Assembly (NCBI GenBank): GCA_009782435.1
Contig: WRJA01000011.1
Coordinates: 1-39,773, forward strand
Reading direction: 5' to 3'
Length of the DNA stretch: 39,773 nt
From: Oscillospiraceae bacterium
GTDB taxonomy: Bacteria; Bacillota; Clostridia; Oscillospirales; Oscillospiraceae
Part shown: one piece after another, positions 7,617-16,471 of the stretch
Position numbering within the stretch: the first letter of the stretch is position 1
How the letters are laid out: each line of letters opens with the position of its first letter
Translations under genes and position numbers: made by a program
Notes under the pieces: model-generated
Told to the model about the DNA's origin: nothing
The model's input: only the letters and a program-made list of their open reading frames with translations
Databases searched by the model: none

Positions 7617-8966
7617 TCAGCGGGTCAAGTTGCGTATCCAGCGATATCGGTTGACGACGATGGAATTAGGTATGCACTTGAGGACCTGATCGGACTTAAG
7701 CAATATAAAAGTGACAAGAGGCGGGAAACGGAAGACAAAAGCGGATAAAGCGGACAGGGGCAAAACCCACAGCCATATGAATAATGTGTCCACAATAAAG
7801 GCGTAGCGCGTGTCGCCGCCGCCTAAAATAATACCGGATTCCACCGGAAATTCGTATGAGGTGAACACGACCGTCACGCACAATATTGTTATGAAGACTC
7901 GGGCCAGTTCCCGTGTTTCGGGGCTGAGGATGTAGAACCTGAGAACAAAATCACGCGCAAGAAGCAAAACGAGTGAAGTGATAAGTCCGTTGATCACAAA
8001 CAAAAGCTGAAATGTACGCGCATACGGCCTTACAAGTTCCGTTTTTCCCGCTCCTATGATGTTGCCCATCATAACGCCGCTTGTGCTGCAAGCGCCCAGG
8101 GCGTACACGCCGAGAATCTGAAAAACGACTGTAGCAACGCTGTTTGCAGCGATGACGCTTTCTGTCAAATGACCGAGGATGACAGTTTGCATAATCGTTC
8201 CCATGCCCCAGGACGCGCCGGAGGCGATTACCGGAAAAGCCGCTTTCGAATAGTCGGCAAGATAGTAGGCGTCCGGTTTAAAGAAAGACAAAAGACGTAT
8301 ATGCAGCTTTTTATCAAAAAAGCGAACGTATACAAGTACGATCGAGAGTTCAAGAACTCGGGAGATAAGCGTTGCGATCGCCGCTCCCCTTATGCCCATC
8401 TCCGGCGCGCCGAGATTGCCGTATATGAATATCCAATTCAATATGATGTTGCTCACAAGGCTGACAGCGGAGATCACGGGACCGACACTGACTATCTTAA
8501 CGCCGCGCAGGGCCATAACAAGCGCGCTTTGCGGCGGGAAGACGAGATATGTGAAACACATCAGGCGAAGATAGATGACCCCCTCCTCCGACACGGCGGG
8601 CTGATCGGTCATAAGAGAGATAACGGTCCTCGGGAAAAAGAAAGTCACGGCGAAAAACAGGAACCCTGTGACGACGGCAAATTTCATGGTGAGAGCAATG
8701 ATTCGGCGTATCGGCTCCGTTTCTCCTTTGCCGCGGTATTGGGAGATCATTGCCATGGCTCCGGTGCCTATGCCGGCCACGCTTATCATCTGCAGCAGAT
8801 ACTGTATTTGGTTGACGAGAGAGGCGGCCGCGATGGAAGTTTCGCTGTAGCGCCCGAGCATGATATTGTCCGCCAAATTCACGCTGAAAGCCAAGAGATT
8901 TTGTACAGCCATCATAGCAGTGAGTGTTACAAAGGTCTTATAAAACTGCTTATCTTTTACAAACAT
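7617..8966 (-). CDS. MATE family efflux transporter
   Basis: A 449-residue membrane protein of about twelve helices with the internal two-fold repeat of MatE proteins. The N-terminal helix with VNLADNIMLGRYSETSIAAASLVNQ is the family hallmark, and the matching second-half motif is GASWGMGTIMQTVILGHL. Members exchange cations for drugs or metabolites across the membrane; the substrate is unknown. The ATG is preceded by AAAGAGG at 8 bases. The same strand carries an MFS gene 60 bases upstream, so the two exporters may be cotranscribed, although the gap gives no proof. Confidence 0.9.
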   Translation of the reverse strand: MFVKDKQFYKTFVTLTAMMAVQNLLAFSVNLADNIMLGRYSETSIAAASLVNQIQYLLQMISVAGIGTGAMAMISQYRGKGETEPIRRIIALTMKFAVVTGFLFFAVTFFFPRTVISLMTDQPAVSEEGVIYLRLMCFTYLVFPPQSALVMALRGVKIVSVGPVISAVSLVSNIILNWIFIYGNLGAPEMGIRGAAIATLISRVLELSIVLVYVRFFDKKLHIRLLSFFKPDAYYLADYSKAAFPVIASGASWGMGTIMQTVILGHLTESVIAANSVATVVFQILGVYALGACSTSGVMMGNIIGAGKTELVRPYARTFQLLFVINGLITSLVLLLARDFVLRFYILSPETRELARVFITILCVTVVFTSYEFPVESGIILGGGDTRYAFIVDTLFIWLWVLPLSALSAFVFRFPPLVTFILLKSDQVLKCIPNSIVVNRYRWIRNLTR

Positions 8967-9026
8967 ACAATTGCCTCTTTAAAACAGGATTGAGGGATCG
9001 GGATACGGAGCGGCCGTCGCGGTATT

Positions 9027-10292
9027 TCAGAGTGTTTTTGCCTTATACTTCTTATCGGAAGCGCACAGCAGGTATGTGACTAAAGCAACCGTTACCAGCG
9101 ATGCGGACACAAAGAACATGACTGTGTAACCCATAGCGTCGATCACCGAACCCAACAGAGGGGCGCCCGCGGCGTAGCCGAGGTCTATAGCAGCGAAATA
9201 GGCGCCGGAAGCCGTTCCGCGGCGCGACGGAGAGCACCTTATAAACAGTGTCGAGTTGACAGTCGTCGTAACGGCTCCGCGGGACATGCCGATAGGAAAC
9301 GCGAGAACGATCAGCGCCGCAGCTGTTTTTTGAAAAGGGATAAGCGCAAGGCAGACCACAAAAACCGCAAGCGCCGGTATGATTACAGGGTCCGGGCCGT
9401 GTCTGTCGACCGCTTTGCCGAGAAACAGTCTGGAGACCAACATGCCCAAAGCGCTGAACGTGAAGAAGAGCCCGATGTTGCCGAAATCATTCCGGATCGC
9501 GAAGGCTGTTGTAAAGCTCAGTATTGAAGTGAAACCGACGGAAAATAACAACAGGACCAAGCAGGGAGCGAAAACCGCGTATTCAAAACCCAGTAAGGTC
9601 TTTCTGTTTCGATCTTCCGGAACCGGCGGCTTTTTCGTAATGCTTTTGAGTGTTTCTTTCTCACCTTCCGTTTTGGCCTTGCGCTCATATGTTATGAAGC
9701 AGCCGAAAGCGCCGCTGACGGCGCTGATGGCGGTCGCGGTCAGGAACATGCTTCTGTAATCGCTTATTTCTCCGTTCGCCACCATATGCAACGCAATCGC
9801 CGGCGCGACCATTTGCGCCACAGTGGCATAAAGACCGAAGTAGCCGACGCCTTCCGACAGTCTGCTCTTAGGGACTATGTCGGCAACAGCCGCGCCGGCG
9901 CAAGTGGAATTTATACCGTAACCTATCCCGCTGACCGCCCGTATGACGATAAGAAGAGCAAGCGACGTCGTGAATCCGAAGCCCGCGGTCGCCGCAGCGC
10001 ATATGAGCGCTCCGGCGACGATCATTTTTACCCGCCCGTATTTATCGGATATTACGCCGGACACGGGACGCACCGCCGTTGACGTGAGAGCGTATGCCGT
10101 TATCATTACACCGCCGTAGACGGCCCTGCCGGTAAGAAGGTTCATGTAAGGAGTTATGGTGGCTACGAAAAAGTTGTTCAGTACGCTTGTGCCTAAAATG
10201 GAAACGATGACGAGTATATAGTCCGGGGTCAAGAGACGCTCTTTTTTCTCCGCGTCAGCCGGTTTGTGCTTTCCGAACAGTTTCAGTCTCAT
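9027..10292 (-). CDS. MFS transporter
   Basis: A 421-residue major facilitator with twelve predicted helices. The loop 2-3 signature appears as GVISDKYGRVKM and the central cytoplasmic loop contains the charged ERKAKTEGEKE segment. The family is mixed (drug, sugar and metabolite exporters) and nothing fixes the substrate. I place the start at ATG 10292 because GGAAGG sits 5 bases before it; the frame stays open to a TTG at 10340 with no ribosome site. It lies upstream of the MATE gene on the same strand. I found no convincing promoter. Confidence 0.85.
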   Translation of the reverse strand: MRLKLFGKHKPADAEKKERLLTPDYILVIVSILGTSVLNNFFVATITPYMNLLTGRAVYGGVMITAYALTSTAVRPVSGVISDKYGRVKMIVAGALICAAATAGFGFTTSLALLIVIRAVSGIGYGINSTCAGAAVADIVPKSRLSEGVGYFGLYATVAQMVAPAIALHMVANGEISDYRSMFLTATAISAVSGAFGCFITYERKAKTEGEKETLKSITKKPPVPEDRNRKTLLGFEYAVFAPCLVLLLFSVGFTSILSFTTAFAIRNDFGNIGLFFTFSALGMLVSRLFLGKAVDRHGPDPVIIPALAVFVVCLALIPFQKTAAALIVLAFPIGMSRGAVTTTVNSTLFIRCSPSRRGTASGAYFAAIDLGYAAGAPLLGSVIDAMGYTVMFFVSASLVTVALVTYLLCASDKKYKAKTL

Positions 10293-10406
10293 TATTGCCT
10301 TCCGCCCCGTTGTTTTGTCCGATCGGGAAAATACCGGCAATTACAGTTTATACCCGCTGTCAATAGCGGCGCAGGCGTGTTTTGCCCATGCCCTGCTCAA
10401 CTGTTA

Positions 10407-10435
10407 TTGCTATTTTTTGTTTACTGTATTATAAT
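10407..10435 (+). promoter_or_regulatory. Promoter for the cytidylate-kinase-like gene
   Basis: TTGCTA (10407-10412) and TATAAT (10430-10435) are spaced by 17 bases, about 75 bases before the start codon of the next gene. Confidence 0.65.
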
Positions 10436-10510
10436 TATTGAGGAACAACTTTCATTGGCCGGGAAAGAACCGTCCCGCCGATCATACATATTTTGAAAGG
10501 AGTGTTTCGC

Positions 10511-11287
10511 ATGATCATAACAATCAGCGGTCAATACGGTTCCGGCGGCAGCGACGTCGGCGTGCGACTGGCAAAACTGCTCAATTACAGGATACTTGAC
10601 TCTCAGTTGGTCATTCGGGCAAGAGAGATATACACGGCCACGTGCGGCAGCAGCGAAAAACCCGGGTGGTGGCCCAGCCGCTATAACATCCCGTTCTATG
10701 AGGGAGACGATACCCCTTCCGTAGGCACCGCCTACGAGCAGGCGGAGTTTAAACTTAAGACCGATCTTATCGATCCGAATGTGGCTTACGAGGATTTGGG
10801 CTCGGACGCCGACGGCGTGCGTAAAGCTATGTTAGACGCCCAGTCCAAGGCAATCATTGAGTGTGCGGGGAACGGAAACTGCATCGCCTTGGGTAAATGC
10901 TCCAACTTCGCGCTCAGGGGCCGCCCGGACGCCGTGCATGTGTTCTCAACTGCTGACCTTGATGTGCGCGTCAAACGGATCATGAATCTGTATAACTGGT
11001 TAGACAGCCCGGATATGCCCGAAAGCGGCAGCGGCGCCGCATGGATGCCGCCGTCTTATATGCTCCACGACGCCGGGCTTTTTGTAAATATGAGCCGCAG
11101 CACTGTTGAAAACCTCATTCACACCACCGATAAGCGGCGCGCCGCCTGCTATGAGTTCATAACCGGTGAAAAATGGGGCGATTTGGAGACTTACGACTAT
11201 CACCTTTCCGGCAACGATCTGAATCTGAACGAGCAGACCGAAAAACTGCTCCGGATCATCAGGGAACGCGAGGCCGCGTTGGGTTGA
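10511..11287 (+). CDS. Cytidylate kinase-like family protein
   Basis: A 258-residue P-loop protein of the cytidylate-kinase-like family common in Firmicutes. It opens with MIITISGQYGSGGSDVGVRL, a glycine-rich loop without the usual Walker lysine, which is normal for this family. Further family features are LAKLLNYRILDSQLV, GNCIALGKCSNFALR and VHVFSTADLDVRVKRI. The true substrate is not established; it is not the housekeeping Cmk. AAAGGAG at 10496-10502 is 8 bases before ATG 10511, so I prefer that to the in-frame start 18 bases earlier. A good promoter precedes it and the GNAT-YoaP gene follows 41 bases downstream, probably as an operon. Confidence 0.8.
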   Translation: MIITISGQYGSGGSDVGVRLAKLLNYRILDSQLVIRAREIYTATCGSSEKPGWWPSRYNIPFYEGDDTPSVGTAYEQAEFKLKTDLIDPNVAYEDLGSDADGVRKAMLDAQSKAIIECAGNGNCIALGKCSNFALRGRPDAVHVFSTADLDVRVKRIMNLYNWLDSPDMPESGSGAAWMPPSYMLHDAGLFVNMSRSTVENLIHTTDKRRAACYEFITGEKWGDLETYDYHLSGNDLNLNEQTEKLLRIIREREAALG

Positions 11288-11328
11288 TTTCCGAGTGAGA
11301 TCAATGCTTGTTTTTTGAGGAACCGTCT

Positions 11329-12090
11329 GTGGAAATAGTAACCGTAACAAAAGAAAACTTGGACGAAGAGCATATTTGCTGCGCCATTTCAAACAACAAG
11401 GACAGCCAGGTGTCCGCTAAGAAGTCATGGCTTGCGGAGCGCTTTGACGACGGGCTTGTTTTTAAAAAAGGCGATGTGCGGGGCAAGTGTTTCATAGAAT
11501 ACATACCTGCCGAAAAAGCGTGGTGTCCCATAGAAGCGGCCGGATACATGTTTATTAACTGTTTTTGGGTGTCAGGGCAGTTTAAAGGACAGGGCCGATC
11601 CAATTTGCTTTTGGATGAATGCATCAAAGACAGCAAGGGAAAAAACAAAAAAGGACTGTGCGTTTTATCGGCAAAGAAAAAAATGCCGTTTTTGTCAGAC
11701 CCTCAATATTTGAGATATAAAGGTTTTGATACGGCGGATACCTGCGGACCTTATTACGAGTTGATGTATCTGCCTTTTGTCGCGGACGCTGCGAAGCCCC
11801 GGTTCAAGCAGTCGGTAAAGAAAACAAAAACCGATGATCGGGGCTTCGTTTTATATTATTCTCATCAGTGCCCCTTCACGGCGAAGTATGTGCCGATGAT
11901 CGAAGATGTTGCGAGGGCAAAATCGATTCCCTTCAGAGCGATACGCTTCGAAACCGCAGAAGAAGCGCAAAATGCGCCCGCGCCTTTCACTTCATACAGC
12001 CTGTTTTATAACGGGGAGTTTTTGACCAACGAGATTTTATCCGATAAAAAATTTGAAAAAATATCAGCTGAAAAGACTTGTCCGGCATAA
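11329..12090 (+). CDS. GNAT acetyltransferase with C-terminal YoaP domain
   Basis: A 253-residue, two-part protein. Residues about 1-140 form a GNAT-like fold, with VSGQFKGQGRSNLLLDECI as the acetyl-CoA-binding segment. Residues about 160-253 form the YoaP-like domain, a thioredoxin-like module with HQCPFTAKY and YNGEFLTNEILS. The opening EIVTVTKENLDEEHICCAIS matches YoaP-type proteins, which supports GTG 11329 as start, with TGAGGA 8 bases ahead, over the TTG 21 bases upstream. The acceptor substrate is unknown. Confidence 0.82.
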   Translation: MEIVTVTKENLDEEHICCAISNNKDSQVSAKKSWLAERFDDGLVFKKGDVRGKCFIEYIPAEKAWCPIEAAGYMFINCFWVSGQFKGQGRSNLLLDECIKDSKGKNKKGLCVLSAKKKMPFLSDPQYLRYKGFDTADTCGPYYELMYLPFVADAAKPRFKQSVKKTKTDDRGFVLYYSHQCPFTAKYVPMIEDVARAKSIPFRAIRFETAEEAQNAPAPFTSYSLFYNGEFLTNEILSDKKFEKISAEKTCPA

Positions 12091-12108
12091 GAGAAAGCGA
12101 TGAAATGA

Positions 12109-12128
12109 CGATTTTTCGATGAAAATCG
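12109..12128. promoter_or_regulatory. Inverted repeat upstream of the CODH-like gene
   Basis: CGATTTT (12109-12115) and AAAATCG (12122-12128) surround a 6-base centre, 31 bases before the cooS-like start. There is no T-run, so it looks more like an operator or leader hairpin than a terminator. AATAATAT just after it may serve as a -10. Confidence 0.3.
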
Positions 12129-12159
12129 AATAATATCAGTAATGACGGGAGAAAGTATT

Positions 12160-14058
12160 ATGAACAATGCATTCGGCTGCAACACCTGCCCGAGCGCGGA
12201 CAAAAAATTGGAATGCTTTATTGCCGGTCTGCCGGCAGAGACTTCTCATCATCGCGTTGAATCTCAGGAGACGAAATGCGCTTTCGGCCTGTTGGGCGTA
12301 TGCTGCAGGCTGTGCGCCAACGGGCCTTGCCGCATAACGCCGGATTCACCTCGCGGCATTTGCGGCGCGGACGCGGACACAATGGTTACGCGCAATTTTC
12401 TTCGTGCGATCGCGGCGGGTTCGGGCTGCTATATACATGTTATCGAGAACACGGCCCGAAACCTCAAAGGCACGGCGCGCGACGGCGGAGAGATCAAAGG
12501 CAAAGACGCGCTGAAACGTCTCGGGGAAACCTTCGGCATCGAAGAGCCCGATCTGCACAAGCTTGCCGAAAAAGTGACGGATGCCGTTCTGGACGATCTG
12601 TACAAGCCTGATTTTGAGCGCATGGAACTCACAAAAAAGATCGCCTATCCTCCTCGTTACAAAAAATGGGAGGAACTCGGCATACTGCCCGGAGGGGCAA
12701 AATCCGAAGTGTTCAAGGGCGTCGTGAAAACCTCGACAAACCTTAATTCAGACCCCGTCGATATGCTGCTCAACTGTCTGCGCCTCGGCATTTCCACCGG
12801 CATATACGGGCTGACCCTGACAAATCTGCTGAACGACGTGATGCTCGGCGAGCCTGAGATACGCATGGCGCCTGTGGGCTTGCGCGTGATCGACCCCGAT
12901 TATATCAATATAATGATCACGGGGCATCAGCATTCGATGTTCGTACACCTTCAGGAGAGTCTTGTTTCACCGGCCGCTCTTGAAAAAGCGAAAGCGGCGG
13001 GCGCAAAGGGTTTCAAACTGATAGGCTGCACTTGCGTCGGGCAGGACCTGCAGCTGAGGGGCGCGCATTACACCGAGATTTTCCCCGGGCACGGCGGGAA
13101 CAACTTCACAAGCGAGGCTATTCTCCAGACCGGCGCGATAGACGCCGTTTTGTCGGAATTCAACTGTACGCTGCCCGGCATTGAACCGATCTGCGACGAG
13201 CTTTGTATCAAACAAATCTGCCTTGATAATGTTGCAAAAAAAGCCAACGCCGTTTCCAAGGAATTTTGTTTTAAAGAAAAAGAGAAAGTAAGCGCAGAGG
13301 TAATCGATGAAGTCGTCGCCTCATACGCCGCCCGCAGAGGTAAAGTCACTCTCAGATTGCTGCCGGATCACGGTAACGACAACACTCTGACAGGCGTAAG
13401 CGAGGTTTCGTTGAAAAAATTCCTCGGCGGCTCATTCAAGCCGCTGATCGATCTTATCGTGTCAGGGAAAATCAAAGGCGTCGCGGGAGTTGTCGGCTGC
13501 TCAAGCCTGTACGGACCGGGGCATGACGTGCTTACGGTCGATCTCGTTAAAGAGCTTATTAAACGAGACATAATCGTCTTAACGGCGGGTTGCAGTTCGG
13601 GCGGTATCGAAAATGTCGGCCTTATGACGCCGGAAGCGGCGGAGCTTGCCGGCCCGGGGCTCAAAGAGGTATGCCGCTCGTTGGGTATCCCTCCCGTATT
13701 AAACTTCGGGCCCTGCCTTGCAATCGGTCGTCTTGAAATCGTGGCGACCGAACTCGCGGCGGCGCTCGGTATAGATATGCCGCAGCTGCCGCTTGTGCTT
13801 TCGGCCGCGCAATGGCTGGAGGAGCAGGCATTAGCGGACGGCGCATTCGGATTGGCCCTCGGTCTTCCGTTGCATCTCGGTCTTCCGCCTTTTATGACCG
13901 GCAGTCCTGTGGCCACGGCTGTTCTGACGGAAAAAATGAAAGAACTTACCGGCGGTCAAGTGATAATCAACCCCGACGCCGAAAAAACAGCGGATATACT
14001 CGAACAGATCATCTGTGAGAAAAGAGCCGGCTTGGGCTTGGCAAACCCTAAATCCTGA
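12160..14058 (+). CDS. cooS: CODH-family (CooS-like) catalytic subunit lacking catalytic Lys/His
   Basis: A 632-residue protein of the anaerobic Ni-containing carbon monoxide dehydrogenase family, of normal length. Clusters D and B have their cysteines: C40, C48, C49, C52, C57 and C68. Putative active-cluster ligands are H256 (GHQH), C292, C336, C447 (GCSS), C478 (AGCSSGG) and C519 (GPCLAIGR). By motif alignment, the acid/base Lys of true CODHs (K563 in CODH-II of Carboxydothermus) is Q556 in WLEEQALADG, and the His of the AAGAAAH motif is Y91 in AAGSGCY. CO oxidation is therefore doubtful; a hydroxylamine or other redox activity, or a divergent CODH clade, is possible. ATG 12160 follows GGGAG at about 8 bases. 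A CooF-like ferredoxin and a flavoprotein follow. Confidence 0.85.
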   Translation: MNNAFGCNTCPSADKKLECFIAGLPAETSHHRVESQETKCAFGLLGVCCRLCANGPCRITPDSPRGICGADADTMVTRNFLRAIAAGSGCYIHVIENTARNLKGTARDGGEIKGKDALKRLGETFGIEEPDLHKLAEKVTDAVLDDLYKPDFERMELTKKIAYPPRYKKWEELGILPGGAKSEVFKGVVKTSTNLNSDPVDMLLNCLRLGISTGIYGLTLTNLLNDVMLGEPEIRMAPVGLRVIDPDYINIMITGHQHSMFVHLQESLVSPAALEKAKAAGAKGFKLIGCTCVGQDLQLRGAHYTEIFPGHGGNNFTSEAILQTGAIDAVLSEFNCTLPGIEPICDELCIKQICLDNVAKKANAVSKEFCFKEKEKVSAEVIDEVVASYAARRGKVTLRLLPDHGNDNTLTGVSEVSLKKFLGGSFKPLIDLIVSGKIKGVAGVVGCSSLYGPGHDVLTVDLVKELIKRDIIVLTAGCSSGGIENVGLMTPEAAELAGPGLKEVCRSLGIPPVLNFGPCLAIGRLEIVATELAAALGIDMPQLPLVLSAAQWLEEQALADGAFGLALGLPLHLGLPPFMTGSPVATAVLTEKMKELTGGQVIINPDAEKTADILEQIICEKRAGLGLANPKS

Positions 14059-14077
14059 AAGGGGGGAGCGAGTGAGC

Positions 14078-14533
14078 ATGAAACGGATCATGATAGAAAT
14101 CGACAAATGCGACGGCTGCAAGAATTGCTCCGCCGCTTGCATGCAGGCGCACCGCGAAGATGAGGGCGATATCTACACGCTTGACCTTCGCGATATAAAA
14201 AACGAATCGCGCAACTATATCCTCAAAGACGGCGCGGGGCGGTATGTGCCGATATTTTGCCGCCACTGCGAAGAGCCGGACTGCGTTATGTCCTGCATGA
14301 GCGGCGCGCTCACTAAGGATGCTGTGACGGGGCTTGTTTTGTATGATAAAGAGAAGTGCGGAACATGCTTCATGTGTGTGATGAACTGTTCTTTCGGCGT
14401 GTTGAAACCCGATCGGGCGGAGCGGAATAAAGTAATAAAATGTGATTTTTGCAAGGATGACGAACTCGGGCCGAACTGCGTGCGCATGTGCCCGAAAAAA
14501 GCCATCAGGGTAGAGGAGGTGAAGGCGCAGTGA
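14078..14533 (+). CDS. cooF: CooF-like four-cluster [4Fe-4S] ferredoxin
   Basis: A 151-residue polyferredoxin of the HycB/DmsB/CooF type with sixteen cysteines in four groups: C11, C14, C17, C21; C61, C64, C69, C73; C94, C97, C100, C104; C122, C125, C134, C138. These would hold four [4Fe-4S] clusters and carry electrons between the CODH-like protein's B/D clusters and the downstream flavoprotein. It has no signal peptide, so it is cytosolic. The start is ATG 14078 (GTG 14072 also possible), both after a strong AAAGGGGGG site. It lies 19 bases after cooS and overlaps the next gene by 4 bases. Confidence 0.88.
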   Translation: MKRIMIEIDKCDGCKNCSAACMQAHREDEGDIYTLDLRDIKNESRNYILKDGAGRYVPIFCRHCEEPDCVMSCMSGALTKDAVTGLVLYDKEKCGTCFMCVMNCSFGVLKPDRAERNKVIKCDFCKDDELGPNCVRMCPKKAIRVEEVKAQ

Positions 14534-15756
14534 AGCATGTAATAATCGGCGCGGGAGCTGCGGGTATCACAGCGGCCGGGGTCATCCGTAAGCTGAGGCA
14601 AAATGATGAGATCGTTGTCATTTCCGAAGACAAACTTGTCACTTCACGCTGTATGCTGCACAAATACATAAGCGGAGAGCGCGAGGCGGAAAAACTCAGT
14701 TTTGTTCCGGACGATTTCTTCGTGAACAACAACATTAAGCGGCTTGCCGGAACCGTTGTGACCGGAATCGATACCGCGGCAAAGAAAGTTATCAGTGCAG
14801 ACGGAGAGACAGATTACGATAAACTGCTGATAGCCACGGGGTCGCAGAGCGCCATCCCGCCCGTCGGCGCGCTGCGCACGGCGAAAAATGTGTTCGGGCT
14901 CAGGCATTTTACCGACGCGAAAGCCATAAGAGAGGCCGCCGCCGGCGCGCGCAAGGTAGCGGTCATAGGAGGCGGGCTTGTGGGCCTTGACGCCGTGTAT
15001 GCGCTTCTTGATCTGAAAAAAGACATATCGGTGGTCGATATCGCGCCTCGAATACTCGCGATAAACCTCGAGGAGAAGGCGGCGGCGGCCTATTACGAAC
15101 GTTTTGTTGACGCGGGCTGCAAATTTTATCTCGCCTGCGGGGTGTCCGGGACGGCTGAAGACGACAAAGGAAATGTTACGGAAATAAAATTGGCCGACGG
15201 ACGGTCTTTACCCTGCGATATGGTGATAGCGGCGGCGGGCGTGCGGCCGGCGACGGCTTTTATCGAGGGAAGCGGCATAGACTGCGACAGGTCGATAAAA
15301 ACAGACGAACACCTGAAAACAAATTGCGCCGACGTATTTGCCGCAGGGGACGTTACCGGGCTCTCGGGAATCTGGCCCAACGCCAAACGCCAGGGCGAGG
15401 TCGCCGCGCGCAACATGTGCGGGGAAAAAACAGAGTATAAAGACCGGTACGCGATAAAAAACACCGTCAATTTCTTCGGACTTTTAACAATGTCGATAGG
15501 CGCTCCCGAACCCGAGGAAAACGATACGGTCCTCTTGCGCGAGGATCACAGGATATATCAAAAAGTGATCTTGCGCGATGGCTGTGTTGCCGGAGTGACC
15601 TTGCAGGGCGATATATCAAACAGCGGTTTTTGGCAGTATCTTATCAAAAATAAAATCCGTGTCGACGCCGCCGGCAAACCGGTGTGGAAACTCTCGTTTG
15701 CTGACTTCTGCTCGCTTGATGAAAAAGGCGAATATCTTTGGACGACAGCGGGATAG
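14530..15756 (+). CDS. FAD/NAD(P)-dependent oxidoreductase (FNOR-type)
   Basis: A 408-residue two-dinucleotide-binding flavoprotein. The FAD motif is GAGAAG at residues 7-12, the NAD(P) motif is GGGLVG at 147-152, and the second FAD contact is VFAAGDVTG near 269-277. C41 lies in SRCMLHKYISG, reminiscent of the NirB/NADH-oxidase subgroup rather than CoA-disulfide reductase. It probably passes electrons between the ferredoxin and NAD(P), as in known cooS-cooF-FNOR clusters. The start is GTG 14530, which overlaps the ferredoxin stop (GTGA) behind GGAGGT, so translation is coupled. A GC-rich hairpin follows the gene. Confidence 0.85.
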   Translation: MKHVIIGAGAAGITAAGVIRKLRQNDEIVVISEDKLVTSRCMLHKYISGEREAEKLSFVPDDFFVNNNIKRLAGTVVTGIDTAAKKVISADGETDYDKLLIATGSQSAIPPVGALRTAKNVFGLRHFTDAKAIREAAAGARKVAVIGGGLVGLDAVYALLDLKKDISVVDIAPRILAINLEEKAAAAYYERFVDAGCKFYLACGVSGTAEDDKGNVTEIKLADGRSLPCDMVIAAAGVRPATAFIEGSGIDCDRSIKTDEHLKTNCADVFAAGDVTGLSGIWPNAKRQGEVAARNMCGEKTEYKDRYAIKNTVNFFGLLTMSIGAPEPEENDTVLLREDHRIYQKVILRDGCVAGVTLQGDISNSGFWQYLIKNKIRVDAAGKPVWKLSFADFCSLDEKGEYLWTTAG

Positions 15757-15777
15757 AGTTTTCAGACAAATATAAGG

Positions 15778-15810
15778 GCAGAGCCGCAGCGATAAAGGCT
15801 GCGGCTCTGC
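15778..15810. terminator. GC-rich hairpin between FNOR and cupin genes
   Basis: A 13-base perfect stem (15778-15790 with 15798-15810) and 7-base loop lies between convergent genes. Neither side has a strong T-run, so its strength as an intrinsic terminator is uncertain. Confidence 0.5.
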
Positions 15811-15837
15811 TGACTCAAAAAGAAAACGCTGCAGGTC

Positions 15838-16293
15838 TCAGCCCCCGGCGGGAGCCGTTTCGGTCGTATACTCGGGATTTACGCCGACCGAAAAATGGAA
15901 GACCGGCTTGTCGATTTTTAATATGGCTTTAAAAAGATGCCTGACGCCGGCCGGCATGTAGATAAGCGAGCTTTTAGTCAGTATGTGGCTTTCACCCTCG
16001 ATGGTGAATTCGATCTCGGCGCCGAGGTCATAGGGGTTTTCGGGATCGGAGCCGTAAAATCCGACCATTTCCGGGAAATCATGGCTGTGTTCGCTTTGAT
16101 TTTTCATTGTAGGGCTGTGATACCAAGCGGTATTCATTTGGAAAGCGCCCGGCACAACGGTCGTATCCATGTACAGCAGTCTTTTGGCGAATTTCGCGTA
16201 ATTAGCTTTTTGCTCATCGGAAGAACAATAATTCGGATCTGTCAGCTGCTGGACGATATATTTTCCGAATTCGCCCTCATTGTTTTTTACCAT
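15838..16293 (-). CDS. Metal-binding cupin domain protein
   Basis: A 151-residue single-domain cupin. The two cupin motifs are visible: H69-x-H71-xxx-E75 (SEHSHDFPEMVGFYG) and P114-AG-VR-H119, giving a complete three-His one-Glu metal site. Unlike simple cupins it has about 65 N-terminal residues, including YMDTTVVPGAFQMNTAWYH. Function is unknown; small cupins can be oxygenases, isomerases or ligand-binding regulators. AAAGGA is about 9 bases before ATG 16293. It is divergent from the fumarate-reductase-like flavoprotein across a 178-base region with a palindrome, so the two may be coregulated and share a substrate. Confidence 0.75.
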   Translation of the reverse strand: MVKNNEGEFGKYIVQQLTDPNYCSSDEQKANYAKFAKRLLYMDTTVVPGAFQMNTAWYHSPTMKNQSEHSHDFPEMVGFYGSDPENPYDLGAEIEFTIEGESHILTKSSLIYMPAGVRHLFKAILKIDKPVFHFSVGVNPEYTTETAPAGG

Positions 16294-16388
16294 AACTGTT
16301 GTCCTTTCATTACCGGCTTTATTTAACGGTCCGGGTCCGCTTTTATCAATACCTTTACTTACCGCCGTTAAATTTTTATTGCGTTTAT

Positions 16389-16430
16389 TATAACATAATT
16401 AATATGTTATATGTTATTATAATGTTATTA
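16389..16430. promoter_or_regulatory. Palindromic operator and ATGTTAT repeats between divergent genes
   Basis: Arms TATAACATA (16389-16397) and TATGTTATA (16403-16411) flank ATTAA. Two further ATGTTAT copies follow at 16411 and 16422 with 11-base spacing. A TATAAT at 16418-16423 (plus) and one at 16387-16392 (minus) are possible -10 elements within this region, so a bound regulator would cover both promoters. No regulator gene is adjacent. Confidence 0.5.
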
Positions 16431-16471
16431 TGAATTATGTCGAAAATTAGCGGAAACGCAAGGAGGTATAT

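Noticed and set aside
8169-8993. Open reading frame of about 274 codons opposite the MATE gene
   Set aside because: It lies antisense within a clear MATE gene, and its translation is charged low-complexity sequence with no family features.
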